From the NCBI GenBank assembly GCA_913030665.1, contig CAJWFS010000014.1, forward strand, positions 1-32,566: 32,566 bases of DNA, given 5' to 3'. Both the position numbers and the translations under genes were made by a program. Below the pieces are notes generated by a model. That model made no database searches. It worked only from the letters and a program-made list of their open reading frames with translations, and was not told where the DNA came from. This DNA is from an uncultured Acidimicrobiaceae bacterium. GTDB taxonomy: Bacteria > Actinomycetota > Acidimicrobiia > Acidimicrobiales > MedAcidi-G1. This document shows positions 1 through 10,733 of this stretch, piece by piece (the first letter of the stretch is position 1; every line of letters begins with the position of its first letter).

Positions 1-55
1 GCCCGCCACCTTCCCTACGGCCCATAGGGGGGAACCGGTAGCCTGCTTCCCTGCC

Positions 56-3232
<3,177 letters not shown>

Positions 3233-3256
3233 CCCCGGTCGGACAGGGCCGCCGCC

Positions 3257-4246
3257 TCAGTCGTCCAGCCGGCGACCGGCCTCCACCAGGTTGATCTCCC
3301 AGATGACCTGCTCAAGGCGGTCCGACGCAGAGATCGTCGGATAGCGCAGCGGGTTCTCCGGGGTCACGCAACTCGGCAACGGCGCCAGCATCGTCCACGG
3401 CGTCGGATGGCAGAACTGCACCACCGAGTGGCGCTCACCCGGCGCATCGGAGACCACCCTGTGGATGCCCGGCGGGATCAGGCCGTTCGTGAGGTGGTCG
3501 AGCATGATCCCCGTGTTGACGATGACGTGTCCGTCAGGTGGGGTGGCGGCGATCCAACCGTCGTCGGTCTTCACCTGCAGGCCCGAGGCCGTGGCACGCG
3601 GAAGGGCGGTGATGAGGTTGATGTCGCCGTGCTCGGCGGCCCAGACGTGTTCGTCACCGGGTGCCAGGTCCATGGACGGGTAGTGGAGGGCCCGCGTCAA
3701 CGCCGCCCCGTCACGCAGCATGGTGTCGAAGAAGCCCTCGTCGACGCCCAGGCCAAGAGCCAGGATCCTCAGCACCCTGCGCTGCAGGTCCAGCGTGACA
3801 CGGTGGAACTCCATCAGCACCTCGGTCGTACCCGGCAGGTCGTCGTCGGGCAACGTGGGATCGCCGTAACGGTGGGGGAAGCGGCGGCGGAGTGGATGGC
3901 CGACCGGTACCGGAGCGCTCCAGTTGAGCATCTCCTTCCAGTCCGGAACGTCGGAGACCGCTGCGGTCTCGACCAGCAGGCCCGTATAGCCGGTCTGCCC
4001 GTTGGCACCGTCCACGGTGTAGCGGTCCTTGCGGTCCTGCGGCAGGGCGAAGAAGTCCGCCAGGCGCCCGTAGGCATCGTCGAGCAGGTCCTCAGAGAGG
4101 TCGTGGCGTACATAGACGAAGCCGGTGGCGAGGCTGCGCATGGTGCCATCCACGATGGCGCGTCGGTTGGACGCATCGCCCGTCTCGAACGCCGGGAGGT
4201 CCACGTCCAGAATCGGCGACTGTCGGGCACTGGTGGATTCGGTCAC
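3257..4246 (-). CDS. 2-oxoglutarate/Fe(II)-dependent oxygenase, isopenicillin N synthase-like
   Basis: Predicted soluble non-haem iron dioxygenase of 329 residues. The N-terminal DIOX_N-type region (about residues 12-130) is followed by the double-stranded beta-helix domain. The iron triad is visible as H206-x-D208 (EHGDINL) and H262 (GIHRVVSD). R272-x-S274 matches the 2-oxoglutarate-binding RxS of this family. The start is GTG at 4246; a TAACGT hexamer at 4253-4258 sits 6 nt before it, so the mRNA may be leaderless. Substrate cannot be predicted: family members include desaturases, hydroxylases and cyclases. It is a stand-alone gene between ileS and the nrdA leader. Confidence 0.88.
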   Translation of the reverse strand: MTESTSARQSPILDVDLPAFETGDASNRRAIVDGTMRSLATGFVYVRHDLSEDLLDDAYGRLADFFALPQDRKDRYTVDGANGQTGYTGLLVETAAVSDVPDWKEMLNWSAPVPVGHPLRRRFPHRYGDPTLPDDDLPGTTEVLMEFHRVTLDLQRRVLRILALGLGVDEGFFDTMLRDGAALTRALHYPSMDLAPGDEHVWAAEHGDINLITALPRATASGLQVKTDDGWIAATPPDGHVIVNTGIMLDHLTNGLIPPGIHRVVSDAPGERHSVVQFCHPTPWTMLAPLPSCVTPENPLRYPTISASDRLEQVIWEINLVEAGRRLDD

Positions 4247-4252
4247 CCAGAC

Positions 4253-4258
4253 ACGTTA
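4253..4258 (-). promoter_or_regulatory. Candidate -10 box, leaderless start of the 2OG oxygenase
   Basis: On the minus strand TAACGT is followed by six bases (GTCTGG) and then the GTG start at 4246. TANNNT 6-7 nt before the start codon is the known layout of leaderless actinobacterial mRNAs. No convincing -35 was seen. Confidence 0.35.
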
Positions 4259-4451
4259 TGCCGACGGATCACGTGGACGATCGGCCTGAAGGTTCCGGGG
4301 CCACCGGTGGGCGGCCGGCGGGCCCGGAAAGAAGGTCCCGTGGCGCTCCGGCCGGCCGACCACGCGGAGCGCGAATCCCAGTGATATCAGCCTGGATCCG
4401 ACCACGCCACGCGTGACCTACGAAAAGTTTTCAAACACGACACCGATTCTC

Positions 4452-4481
4452 TTGACATCCTTGTAGTTACATGCGTGCAAT
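4452..4481 (+). promoter_or_regulatory. Candidate sigma-70-type promoter of nrdAB
   Basis: TTGACA (six of six) at 4452-4457, 18-nt spacer, TGCAAT (four of six against TATAAT) at 4476-4481. It is one of few AT-rich stretches in the neighbourhood and is correctly oriented for nrdA. Confidence 0.5.
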
Positions 4482-4642
4482 TCAGAACCCGGGATGCTCG
4501 CACGACTTCTCCCGACCAGACCATCGAGAGATGGGACGGACGGCGGAACGCGCTTCACCCGGATAACCCCGGAGGCCACAGGACAACGGCCGCTGGGGTG
4601 ACGTAGGCGGAAACCAGGGAGACAAGAGGACACAGGAAGAAG

Positions 4643-7054
4643 ATGGCACTCACAGAGGACCGCATCAGCGGAGTTGACACCGAACCGGCTGGCGCCACCC
4701 CCATGCGGGTCCGCAAGCGCAACGGCGACCTGGAACCGGTCGACGTCAACAAGATCGTGAAGGCTGTGGAACGGTGCGCCCTCAGCCTGCCCGGCGTGGA
4801 CCCGATGCGCGTCGCCACCCGAACCATCTCCGGCCTCTGCGACGGCGCCACCACGGAGGAACTCGACGAGCTCTCGATCCGCACGTCGGCGGCCCTCATC
4901 ATCGAGGAGCCCAACTACTCCCGTCTGGCCGCCCGCCTGCTGGCCACCGTCATAGACAAGGAAGTCCGCAACCAGGGCATCCACTCGTTCTCGCAGTCCG
5001 TCGGCATGGGACTCGAGCAGGGAATCATCGGGGCCGAAGTGGCCCAGTTCGTGGCGACCAACGCCCGCAAACTGGACGACACCATCGAGAGCGACCGGGA
5101 CCACCTCTTCGAGTTCTTCGGCCTCCGCACCGTCTACGACCGCTACCTGCTGCGGCACCCCGAGAACCGCGGGGTCACCGAGACCCCCCAGTACTTCTTC
5201 CTGCGCGTGGCCTGTGGGCTTTCCACCTGTCCGGACGAGGCCATCCACTTCTACCGCCTCATCTCCTCGCTGCAGTACCTGCCCTCCAGCCCGACCCTGT
5301 TCAACTCGGGCACCGTCCACCCCCAGATGTCCAGCTGCTACCTGCTGGACTCCCCGGAGGACAGCCTCGAGGGCATCTACAAGCGCTACACCGACATCGC
5401 CCAGCTCTCGAAGTTCGCCGGCGGCATAGGCGTGGCATGGCACCGCATACGGTCGAAGGGTTCCCTCATCCGGGGTACCAACGGCCTGTCAAACGGCATC
5501 ATCCCCTGGCTCAAGACCCTCGACAGTTCGGTCGCCGCGGTCAACCAGGGCGGTCGCCGCAAGGGAGCGGCCTGCGTCTACCTCGAGACGTGGCACGCCG
5601 ACATCGACAACTTCCTGGACCTCCGGGAGAACACGGGAGACCCGACCCGCCGGACCCACAACCTGAACCTGGCCAACTGGATCCCCGACCTCTTCATGGA
5701 ACGGGTGGAGAAGGACTGGCAGTGGTCGCTGTTCGACCCGCACAAGGTGCCGCACCTGACCGACCTGTTCGGCGCCGAGTTCGAGGCCGCCTACCAGAAG
5801 GCCGAAGAGGAGGGCATCTACGAGCGCCAGGTCCCGGCACGGGAGCTCTACAGCCGGATGATGCGGTCCCTGGCCCAGACAGGCAACGGCTGGATGACCT
5901 TCAAGGACGCCTCCAACAGGAAGTGCAACCAGACCGGGACCGAGGGGCGTGTCGTGCACCTCTCCAACCTCTGCACCGAGATCCTGGAGGTCACCGACCA
6001 GTCGGAGACCGCCGTCTGCAACCTCGGCTCGGTGAACCTCAGCTCCCTGGTCGTAGACGGTGCGTTCGACTTCGATCGGTTGGCAGAGGTCGTACGCCTG
6101 GCTGTGCCGTTCCTGGACCGCGTGGTCGACATCAACTACTACCCGACCCCGGAGGCCCAGACCTCCAACTCGGCATGGCGCCCCGTGGGCATGGGGCTGA
6201 TGGGCCTGCAGGACGTGTTCTTCAAGCTGGGGATGCCGTTCGACTCGCCCGAGGCCCGCGAGCTCTCCAAGCGGATCTCAGAGGAGATCTACTTCAACGC
6301 CCTCTGGGCATCCACCGAATTGGCGGAGGCTTCAGGCCCGCATCCAAACTTCGGGATCACCAGGGCGGCCGGGGGCGACCTCCAGTTCGACCTGTGGGGC
6401 GTGGAGCCGACGGACACGGCCCGCTGGGAGACCCTCCGGGCACGCATCTCGGAGCACGGCCTGCGCAATTCCCTGCTCATCGCCATCGCCCCGACAGCGA
6501 CCATCGCGTCGATCGCGGGCTGCTGCGAGTGCATCGAGCCACAGGTATCGAACCTCTTCAAGCGCGAGACGCTCTCCGGTGAGTTCATGCAGATCAACCG
6601 GTACCTGGTCAGCGAGCTTCAGGGTCGTGGCCTCTGGGACGAGGAACTGGCCAACCGGATCAAGATGTCGGAGGGTTCCATCCAGGAGGTCGAGGGGATC
6701 CCGGAGGACCTGAAGGGCATCTACCGCACCGCATGGGAGGTGCCCATGCGGTCGCTGATCGACATGGCCGCCGAACGGGGCGCCTACATCGACCAGAGCC
6801 AGTCGTTGAACCTGTTCATGGAGTCGCCGACCATCGGGAAGCTCAGCTCCATGTACCTGCACGCATGGAAGTCCGGGGTGAAGACCACCTACTACCTGCG
6901 TTCCCGACCGGCCACCCGTATCAACAAGACGACCACCGGTGGTCCTATCGACGGTCCCGGAAGTGGGGAGATGGTTGCAATGCCGACCTTCACAGACGAG
7001 GAGGCCGCCGCATGTTCGCTGGAAAATCCCGAGTCGTGTGAGGCGTGCAACTGA
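4643..7054 (+). CDS. nrdA: Class I ribonucleoside-diphosphate reductase, alpha (large) subunit
   Basis: Reduces ribonucleoside diphosphates to deoxyribonucleotides, together with the NrdB radical subunit. The 803-residue protein begins with an ATP-cone allosteric domain (VRKRNGDLEPVDVNKIVKAVE, about residues 23-110). The catalytic barrel follows. By alignment with E. coli NrdA, the active-site cysteines are C232 (MSSCYLL), C444 (NLCTE, with N442 and E446) and C459 (AVCNLGS). The radical-transfer tyrosine pair is Y750-Y751. The C-terminus ends CEACN, with redox cysteines C799 and C802 that accept electrons from thioredoxin or glutaredoxin. ATG 4643 is preceded by AGGA with good spacing. The stop overlaps the nrdB ATG by one base, which implies translational coupling. 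All key residues are present. Confidence 0.97.
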   Translation: MALTEDRISGVDTEPAGATPMRVRKRNGDLEPVDVNKIVKAVERCALSLPGVDPMRVATRTISGLCDGATTEELDELSIRTSAALIIEEPNYSRLAARLLATVIDKEVRNQGIHSFSQSVGMGLEQGIIGAEVAQFVATNARKLDDTIESDRDHLFEFFGLRTVYDRYLLRHPENRGVTETPQYFFLRVACGLSTCPDEAIHFYRLISSLQYLPSSPTLFNSGTVHPQMSSCYLLDSPEDSLEGIYKRYTDIAQLSKFAGGIGVAWHRIRSKGSLIRGTNGLSNGIIPWLKTLDSSVAAVNQGGRRKGAACVYLETWHADIDNFLDLRENTGDPTRRTHNLNLANWIPDLFMERVEKDWQWSLFDPHKVPHLTDLFGAEFEAAYQKAEEEGIYERQVPARELYSRMMRSLAQTGNGWMTFKDASNRKCNQTGTEGRVVHLSNLCTEILEVTDQSETAVCNLGSVNLSSLVVDGAFDFDRLAEVVRLAVPFLDRVVDINYYPTPEAQTSNSAWRPVGMGLMGLQDVFFKLGMPFDSPEARELSKRISEEIYFNALWASTELAEASGPHPNFGITRAAGGDLQFDLWGVEPTDTARWETLRARISEHGLRNSLLIAIAPTATIASIAGCCECIEPQVSNLFKRETLSGEFMQINRYLVSELQGRGLWDEELANRIKMSEGSIQEVEGIPEDLKGIYRTAWEVPMRSLIDMAAERGAYIDQSQSLNLFMESPTIGKLSSMYLHAWKSGVKTTYYLRSRPATRINKTTTGGPIDGPGSGEMVAMPTFTDEEAAACSLENPESCEACN

Positions 7055-8130
7055 TGGCCCTGGCAGAAGTTCCGTACGAGGCATCAGCCGACGCTGCAGC
7101 ACCCACGCCCACTCCGACCACGCGGCGGGCCAACATCCTGGACCCGGGCTTCGACCTGACGCTCCGACCAATGCGCTACCCGGTGTTCTACGAGATGTAC
7201 CGGGATGCCATCAAGAACACCTGGACGGTCGACGAGATCGACTTCTCCGACGACCTGGTCGACCTGGACCGCAAGCTCCTACCGGCAGAGAAGCACCTCA
7301 TCAACCGGCTGGTCGCATTCTTCGCGACCGGTGACTCGATCGTGTCCAACAACCTGGTGCTGAACCTGTACCAGCACATCAACGCACCCGAAGCCCGGAT
7401 GTACCTGTCGCGCCAGCTCTACGAGGAGGCGCTGCACGTCCAGTTCTACCTGACGCTGCTCGACAACTACATCCCCGAAATGGAAGAACGGGAAGCCGCC
7501 TTCGCAGCGATCCACAACATCGATTCGATCGCCCAGAAGGGCGAGTTCTGCTTCAAGTGGATGCGGTCGGTAAACGGCCTCGACGAGTTGCACACAGACG
7601 CCGATCGCAAGACCTTCCTCCTCAACCTGATCTGCTTCGCCACCTGCATCGAGGGATTGTTCTTCTTCGCCGCCTTCGCCTACGTGTACTTCCTGCGCTC
7701 CAAGGGGCTGCTGAACGGCCTGGCCGCCGGCACCAACTGGGTGTTCCGCGACGAGAGCTGCCACATGAACTTCGCCTTCGAGGTGATCAACACGGTTCGC
7801 TCCGAGCAGCCCGAACTCTTCGACGAGGAGCTCAGTTCCCAGATCTACGCCATGCTGGACGAAGCCATCGAATGCGAGTACCGGTTCGCCGAGGACCTCC
7901 TAGGTCAGGGCGTGCCAGGTATGTCCACCGCCGACACCAGGCAGTACCTCCAGTTCGTGGCCGACCAGCGGCTCGCCCAGCTGGGCCTGGACCGGGCCTA
8001 CAACGTCAGGAATCCCTTCGGATTCATGGAGTTGCAGGACGTCCAGGAGTTGACCAACTTCTTCGAGCGCACCGTCGCCGCCTACCAGACGGGCGTCGAG
8101 GGAGCAGTCGCCTTCGACGAGGAGTTCTAA
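7054..8130 (+). CDS. nrdB: Class I ribonucleoside-diphosphate reductase, beta (radical) subunit
   Basis: Ferritin-like subunit that houses the metal-radical cofactor and passes the radical to NrdA. In the 358-residue product the di-metal ligands are D94, E125, H128, E200, E234 and H237. Y132 lies four residues after H128, as does the stable tyrosyl radical Y122 of E. coli NrdB; this argues for a tyrosyl-radical rather than a Mn/Fe radical-free enzyme. The acidic C-terminus ending AFDEEF resembles the tail that docks on NrdA. ATG 7054 overlaps the nrdA TGA by one base and has GAGG 11 nt upstream; an in-frame GTG at 7045 is possible but leaves that GAGG only 2 nt away. It is convergent with the DUF839 gene. 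Confidence 0.96.
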   Translation: MALAEVPYEASADAAAPTPTPTTRRANILDPGFDLTLRPMRYPVFYEMYRDAIKNTWTVDEIDFSDDLVDLDRKLLPAEKHLINRLVAFFATGDSIVSNNLVLNLYQHINAPEARMYLSRQLYEEALHVQFYLTLLDNYIPEMEEREAAFAAIHNIDSIAQKGEFCFKWMRSVNGLDELHTDADRKTFLLNLICFATCIEGLFFFAAFAYVYFLRSKGLLNGLAAGTNWVFRDESCHMNFAFEVINTVRSEQPELFDEELSSQIYAMLDEAIECEYRFAEDLLGQGVPGMSTADTRQYLQFVADQRLAQLGLDRAYNVRNPFGFMELQDVQELTNFFERTVAAYQTGVEGAVAFDEEF

Positions 8131-8179
8131 CCCGGTCTGGACCAGTTACCCGGGTTGACCCGGCCCCGAGGGGTCCGAC

Positions 8180-9745
8180 TCAGATGCCCGGCCCGTCGCT
8201 GCCACGGCGACGCAGGGCCACCACGCCGGCACCCAGCGCCAGGACGGCGGCAAGACCCAGCGCCTCCATGCCCATCCCACGGTCGGCCCGGTCAACCGGC
8301 ATGGCGGCCACCTGCTTCAGGGTGTCGGACGGCGACACCGTCGTAGGCGAACTGGTGACCTTCGGCTCCGAGGTGGGTACGGCCGTCGTGACGGTCCCGG
8401 CCGGAGAAACCGTCGTCGTCGTGGGCGGCGGACCAGTCGTCGTCGCGCCAGTCGACCGGTCGACGGCGGGCCGGGGCCGAAAGGGCCCGGACACCTCGTA
8501 GGTGACGCCGACGTGTCGGCCCTCCACACCATCACCCCAGTCGATGGCCTCCACCACATCACGCACCAAGGCCTCGCCCCGGCCACGCAACGAGCTGACG
8601 TAGAGGCGGGTTCCGGACGGATCGAAGCACGGGCCGGTGAGCGCCGAGAACCGGTGGTCGTCACCCACCATCCGGCAGAACGGGGCCACGAGGCCCTCGG
8701 TGCCGATCAGCACCAGCTCCATGTCTCCCCGATCCTCGGCCACGAACAGGTCGCCGGAAGCGGGTGCGACGGTCAGGTCACCGATCCCCACCAACGGCTG
8801 GCGGTGGCCGGAACCGTCCCAGACGACCGAGTGGCGCTGGGAGGGCAGGTCCACAGCGTGGACCCGGTCATCCAGCGCGGTGGTGAAGAGCAGGGAACCG
8901 TCATGCACCCAGACGCCGCCTCCCATGGGCGTGACGAATCCATCGGCTGCCTGTACCCGGGTGGGGGCAACGCCGCCCGACGGGTCGGATACTGAAATCC
9001 ACGAGACGCCACCCTCGGGGTCCACGACCATCGCCTCCAGGGGCCCGTCGGCCAGCGCAGCACCCGATGCCGACCCGGTGAGCATGGTGAAGCGGTACAG
9101 GCGGCCGTCACGGTGGGCCTCGGTCATATAGCAGTGGCCACCGACCGGGTCGACGGCGACGGACCCGTGGGTGCGGACGCCCAGGGCATTGCGTGGCACC
9201 GGTGGAGAACCACCCATCGGGTCGCACTCCCAGACCCTGCCATCGCCCTGATGGGCCTCCTGGCAAGAGAGCCACGTGCCCCACGGCGTGGTGGCGCCAC
9301 GGCTGTTGGAATGACTGCCCTCCAGGATCGGGTAGGCATCGAGGATCGAGCCGTCGGAGTCGAACCTGATCGACGAGGCACCCCCGGCCGACTCACCAAT
9401 GGTCTGGAAGTCGAAGACCTCGTGGTTACAGGCCAGGATCCAACCGCCGTCCGGCACCGGGAAGGTCCCCTTCCCATCCGGGAACAGCGGCCATGTGTAG
9501 TCCATGGCTCCGACCCCGGTACCGCCCACGGCCACGATGCGCGATGAGAACCCCTCGGGCAAGACGAGGCCGTTCCCGTCAGGCGTACGACCATCCAGGG
9601 AGCCGTAGGGGCCGGGAGTCGGCGACGATGCCAGGGCCGCCAACCCGGTCTGCGCCGAAGCCGTACCGCCCACCCCCAGGATGGCCGAGGCGACCGCCGT
9701 ACCACCCAGGGCCAGGCCGTTCCGGAGGACGGCCCGTCGGTGCAC
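8180..9745 (-). CDS. Tat-exported, membrane-anchored DUF839/PhoX-like protein
   Basis: Predicted cell-surface beta-propeller protein of 521 residues. The N-terminus (HRRAVLRNGLALGG...TASAQ) looks like a twin-arginine signal with an ASA cleavage site near residue 31. The body (about 45-435) resembles DUF839/PhoX phosphatases, with segments such as LPEGFSSRIVAVGGTG, ILACNHEV and a C-terminal 'LYVSSLRGRGEA' blade. A Thr/Pro/Ser-rich linker (about 445-485) leads to one hydrophobic helix (about 494-511) and an RRRG tail, which suggests anchoring in the membrane. PhoX enzymes use calcium and iron, but catalytic residues could not be verified, so phosphatase activity is only possible. The GTG start lies 3 nt after the meaB stop, so it is probably the last gene of the mutase operon. 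Confidence 0.8.
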   Translation of the reverse strand: MHRRAVLRNGLALGGTAVASAILGVGGTASAQTGLAALASSPTPGPYGSLDGRTPDGNGLVLPEGFSSRIVAVGGTGVGAMDYTWPLFPDGKGTFPVPDGGWILACNHEVFDFQTIGESAGGASSIRFDSDGSILDAYPILEGSHSNSRGATTPWGTWLSCQEAHQGDGRVWECDPMGGSPPVPRNALGVRTHGSVAVDPVGGHCYMTEAHRDGRLYRFTMLTGSASGAALADGPLEAMVVDPEGGVSWISVSDPSGGVAPTRVQAADGFVTPMGGGVWVHDGSLLFTTALDDRVHAVDLPSQRHSVVWDGSGHRQPLVGIGDLTVAPASGDLFVAEDRGDMELVLIGTEGLVAPFCRMVGDDHRFSALTGPCFDPSGTRLYVSSLRGRGEALVRDVVEAIDWGDGVEGRHVGVTYEVSGPFRPRPAVDRSTGATTTGPPPTTTTVSPAGTVTTAVPTSEPKVTSSPTTVSPSDTLKQVAAMPVDRADRGMGMEALGLAAVLALGAGVVALRRRGSDGPGI

Positions 9746-9748
9746 CGG

Positions 9749-10720
9749 TCAGCCGCCGAATGCTTCCAACAGGCGCTCGGCCGCGGCTGAAGGCGTGGTC
9801 AGGCCGTCGAGGACCTCGGCCTCTGCCGCCCCCAGGAGCGCCAGTACCGCTGGATCGCGGCGCAGCGAGTCCAGCAGTCGGGCCTCCACCATCGACCACA
9901 TCCAGGACAGCCGCTGTGCACGGCGTCTGTCCTCCCACTCCCCGGTGGCGGTCATCAGGGACCGGTGGTCGCCTATGCGATTCCAGAGGTCGTCCAGGCC
10001 GTCACCGGTCTGGCCGGAACATGACATGACCGGCGGAGTCCATGTGGGACTGGTCGGGTGGGTGAGGCGCAGGGCCGCTGAGTAGTCCCGCACCGCGGTC
10101 CGTGCCGCTGGAACGTTGTCGCCATCCGCCTTGTTGACGGCGATCAGGTCGGCCATCTCCAGCACGCCCTTCTTGATGCCCTGCAACTCGTCACCGGCAC
10201 CGGGCAGCATCAGGACCAGGAAGAAGTCGACCATGGCGGCCACCACGGTCTCGGACTGGCCGATCCCGACCGTCTCCACCAACACCACGTCGTGTCCGGC
10301 AGCCTCTAGGACCATCACCGTCTCCCTGGTGGATCGGGTCACGCCACCGAGGGTCCCGGCGCTGGGCGAGGGCCGCACGAAGGCCGAGGGGTCGTTCGAG
10401 AGGCGCTGCATGCGGGTCTTGTCCCCGAGGATGCTCCCTCCCGTCACCGTGCTGGTCGGGTCCACCGCCAGGACGGCCACCCGGTGGCCGGCGGCGGTGA
10501 GCATCGAACCGAGGGCCTCGATGAAGGTGCTCTTGCCTACGCCCGGCACGCCGGTGATGCCCACGCGCTGGGCATCACCGGCGTGCGGTGCCAGCGCATC
10601 GAGCAGCAGGCGGGCATCGGCCCGGTGGTCCGGCCTTGTGGACTCCACGAGCGTCACCGCCCGACCGACCGACGCGCGGTCGCCGCTCAGGACACCTTCG
10701 ACCAGAGCGTCTACGGCCAT
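9749..10720 (-). CDS. meaB: Methylmalonyl-CoA mutase-associated GTPase (MeaB/ArgK family)
   Basis: G3E-family P-loop GTPase of 323 residues that protects and reloads adenosylcobalamin in methylmalonyl-CoA mutase. Walker A is GVPGVGKST at residues 57-65. DPTST and the GGSILGDKTRM segment follow, then ETVGIGQSE (switch/Walker B region) and the NKAD guanine-specificity motif. The ATG at 10720 was chosen because it lies 13 nt after the mutB stop and matches the usual family N-terminus. A longer reading frame upstream overlaps mutB and has an unlike, Pro/Arg-rich composition. It sits directly behind mutA-mutB, its known partners. The old name ArgK is misleading: no role in arginine transport is implied. 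Confidence 0.95.
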   Translation of the reverse strand: MAVDALVEGVLSGDRASVGRAVTLVESTRPDHRADARLLLDALAPHAGDAQRVGITGVPGVGKSTFIEALGSMLTAAGHRVAVLAVDPTSTVTGGSILGDKTRMQRLSNDPSAFVRPSPSAGTLGGVTRSTRETVMVLEAAGHDVVLVETVGIGQSETVVAAMVDFFLVLMLPGAGDELQGIKKGVLEMADLIAVNKADGDNVPAARTAVRDYSAALRLTHPTSPTWTPPVMSCSGQTGDGLDDLWNRIGDHRSLMTATGEWEDRRRAQRLSWMWSMVEARLLDSLRRDPAVLALLGAAEAEVLDGLTTPSAAAERLLEAFGG

Positions 10721-10733
10721 TTCCGGTCGCCTA

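Larger units (their letters stand above)
4247..4642 (+). promoter_or_regulatory. Gene-free region: nrdAB promoter and leader
   Basis: This is the longest stretch without a gene (396 nt). It holds an AT-rich odd palindrome GAAAAGTTTTC (4422-4432), a perfect -35 TTGACA (4452-4457) and, 18 nt on, TGCAAT (4476-4481) as a possible -10. That predicts a leader of about 155 nt before nrdA. Within it ACCCC (4566-4570) can pair with GGGGT (4595-4599) around an inner GGCC/GGCC pair (4574-4577 with 4588-4591). AGGA at 4634-4637 is a well-placed Shine-Dalgarno. Neither a clear pair of NrdR boxes nor a cobalamin riboswitch was recognised. No small ORF looked convincing. Confidence 0.5.

Noticed and set aside
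4600-4630. Cobalamin riboswitch before nrdA (AACCAGGGAGAC recalls the B12 box)
   Set aside because: Only a fragment resembles the box; the other conserved riboswitch segments were not found, and this class I enzyme does not need B12.
4774-6582. A 602-residue frame overlapping nrdA in +1
   Set aside because: Arg/Pro/Gly/His-rich shadow; nrdA in the other frame has all catalytic residues.
8149-8175. Terminator hairpins between nrdB and the DUF839 gene
   Set aside because: CCGGGT/ACCCGG has only a 2-nt loop and other pairings are 5 bp; too weak to list.
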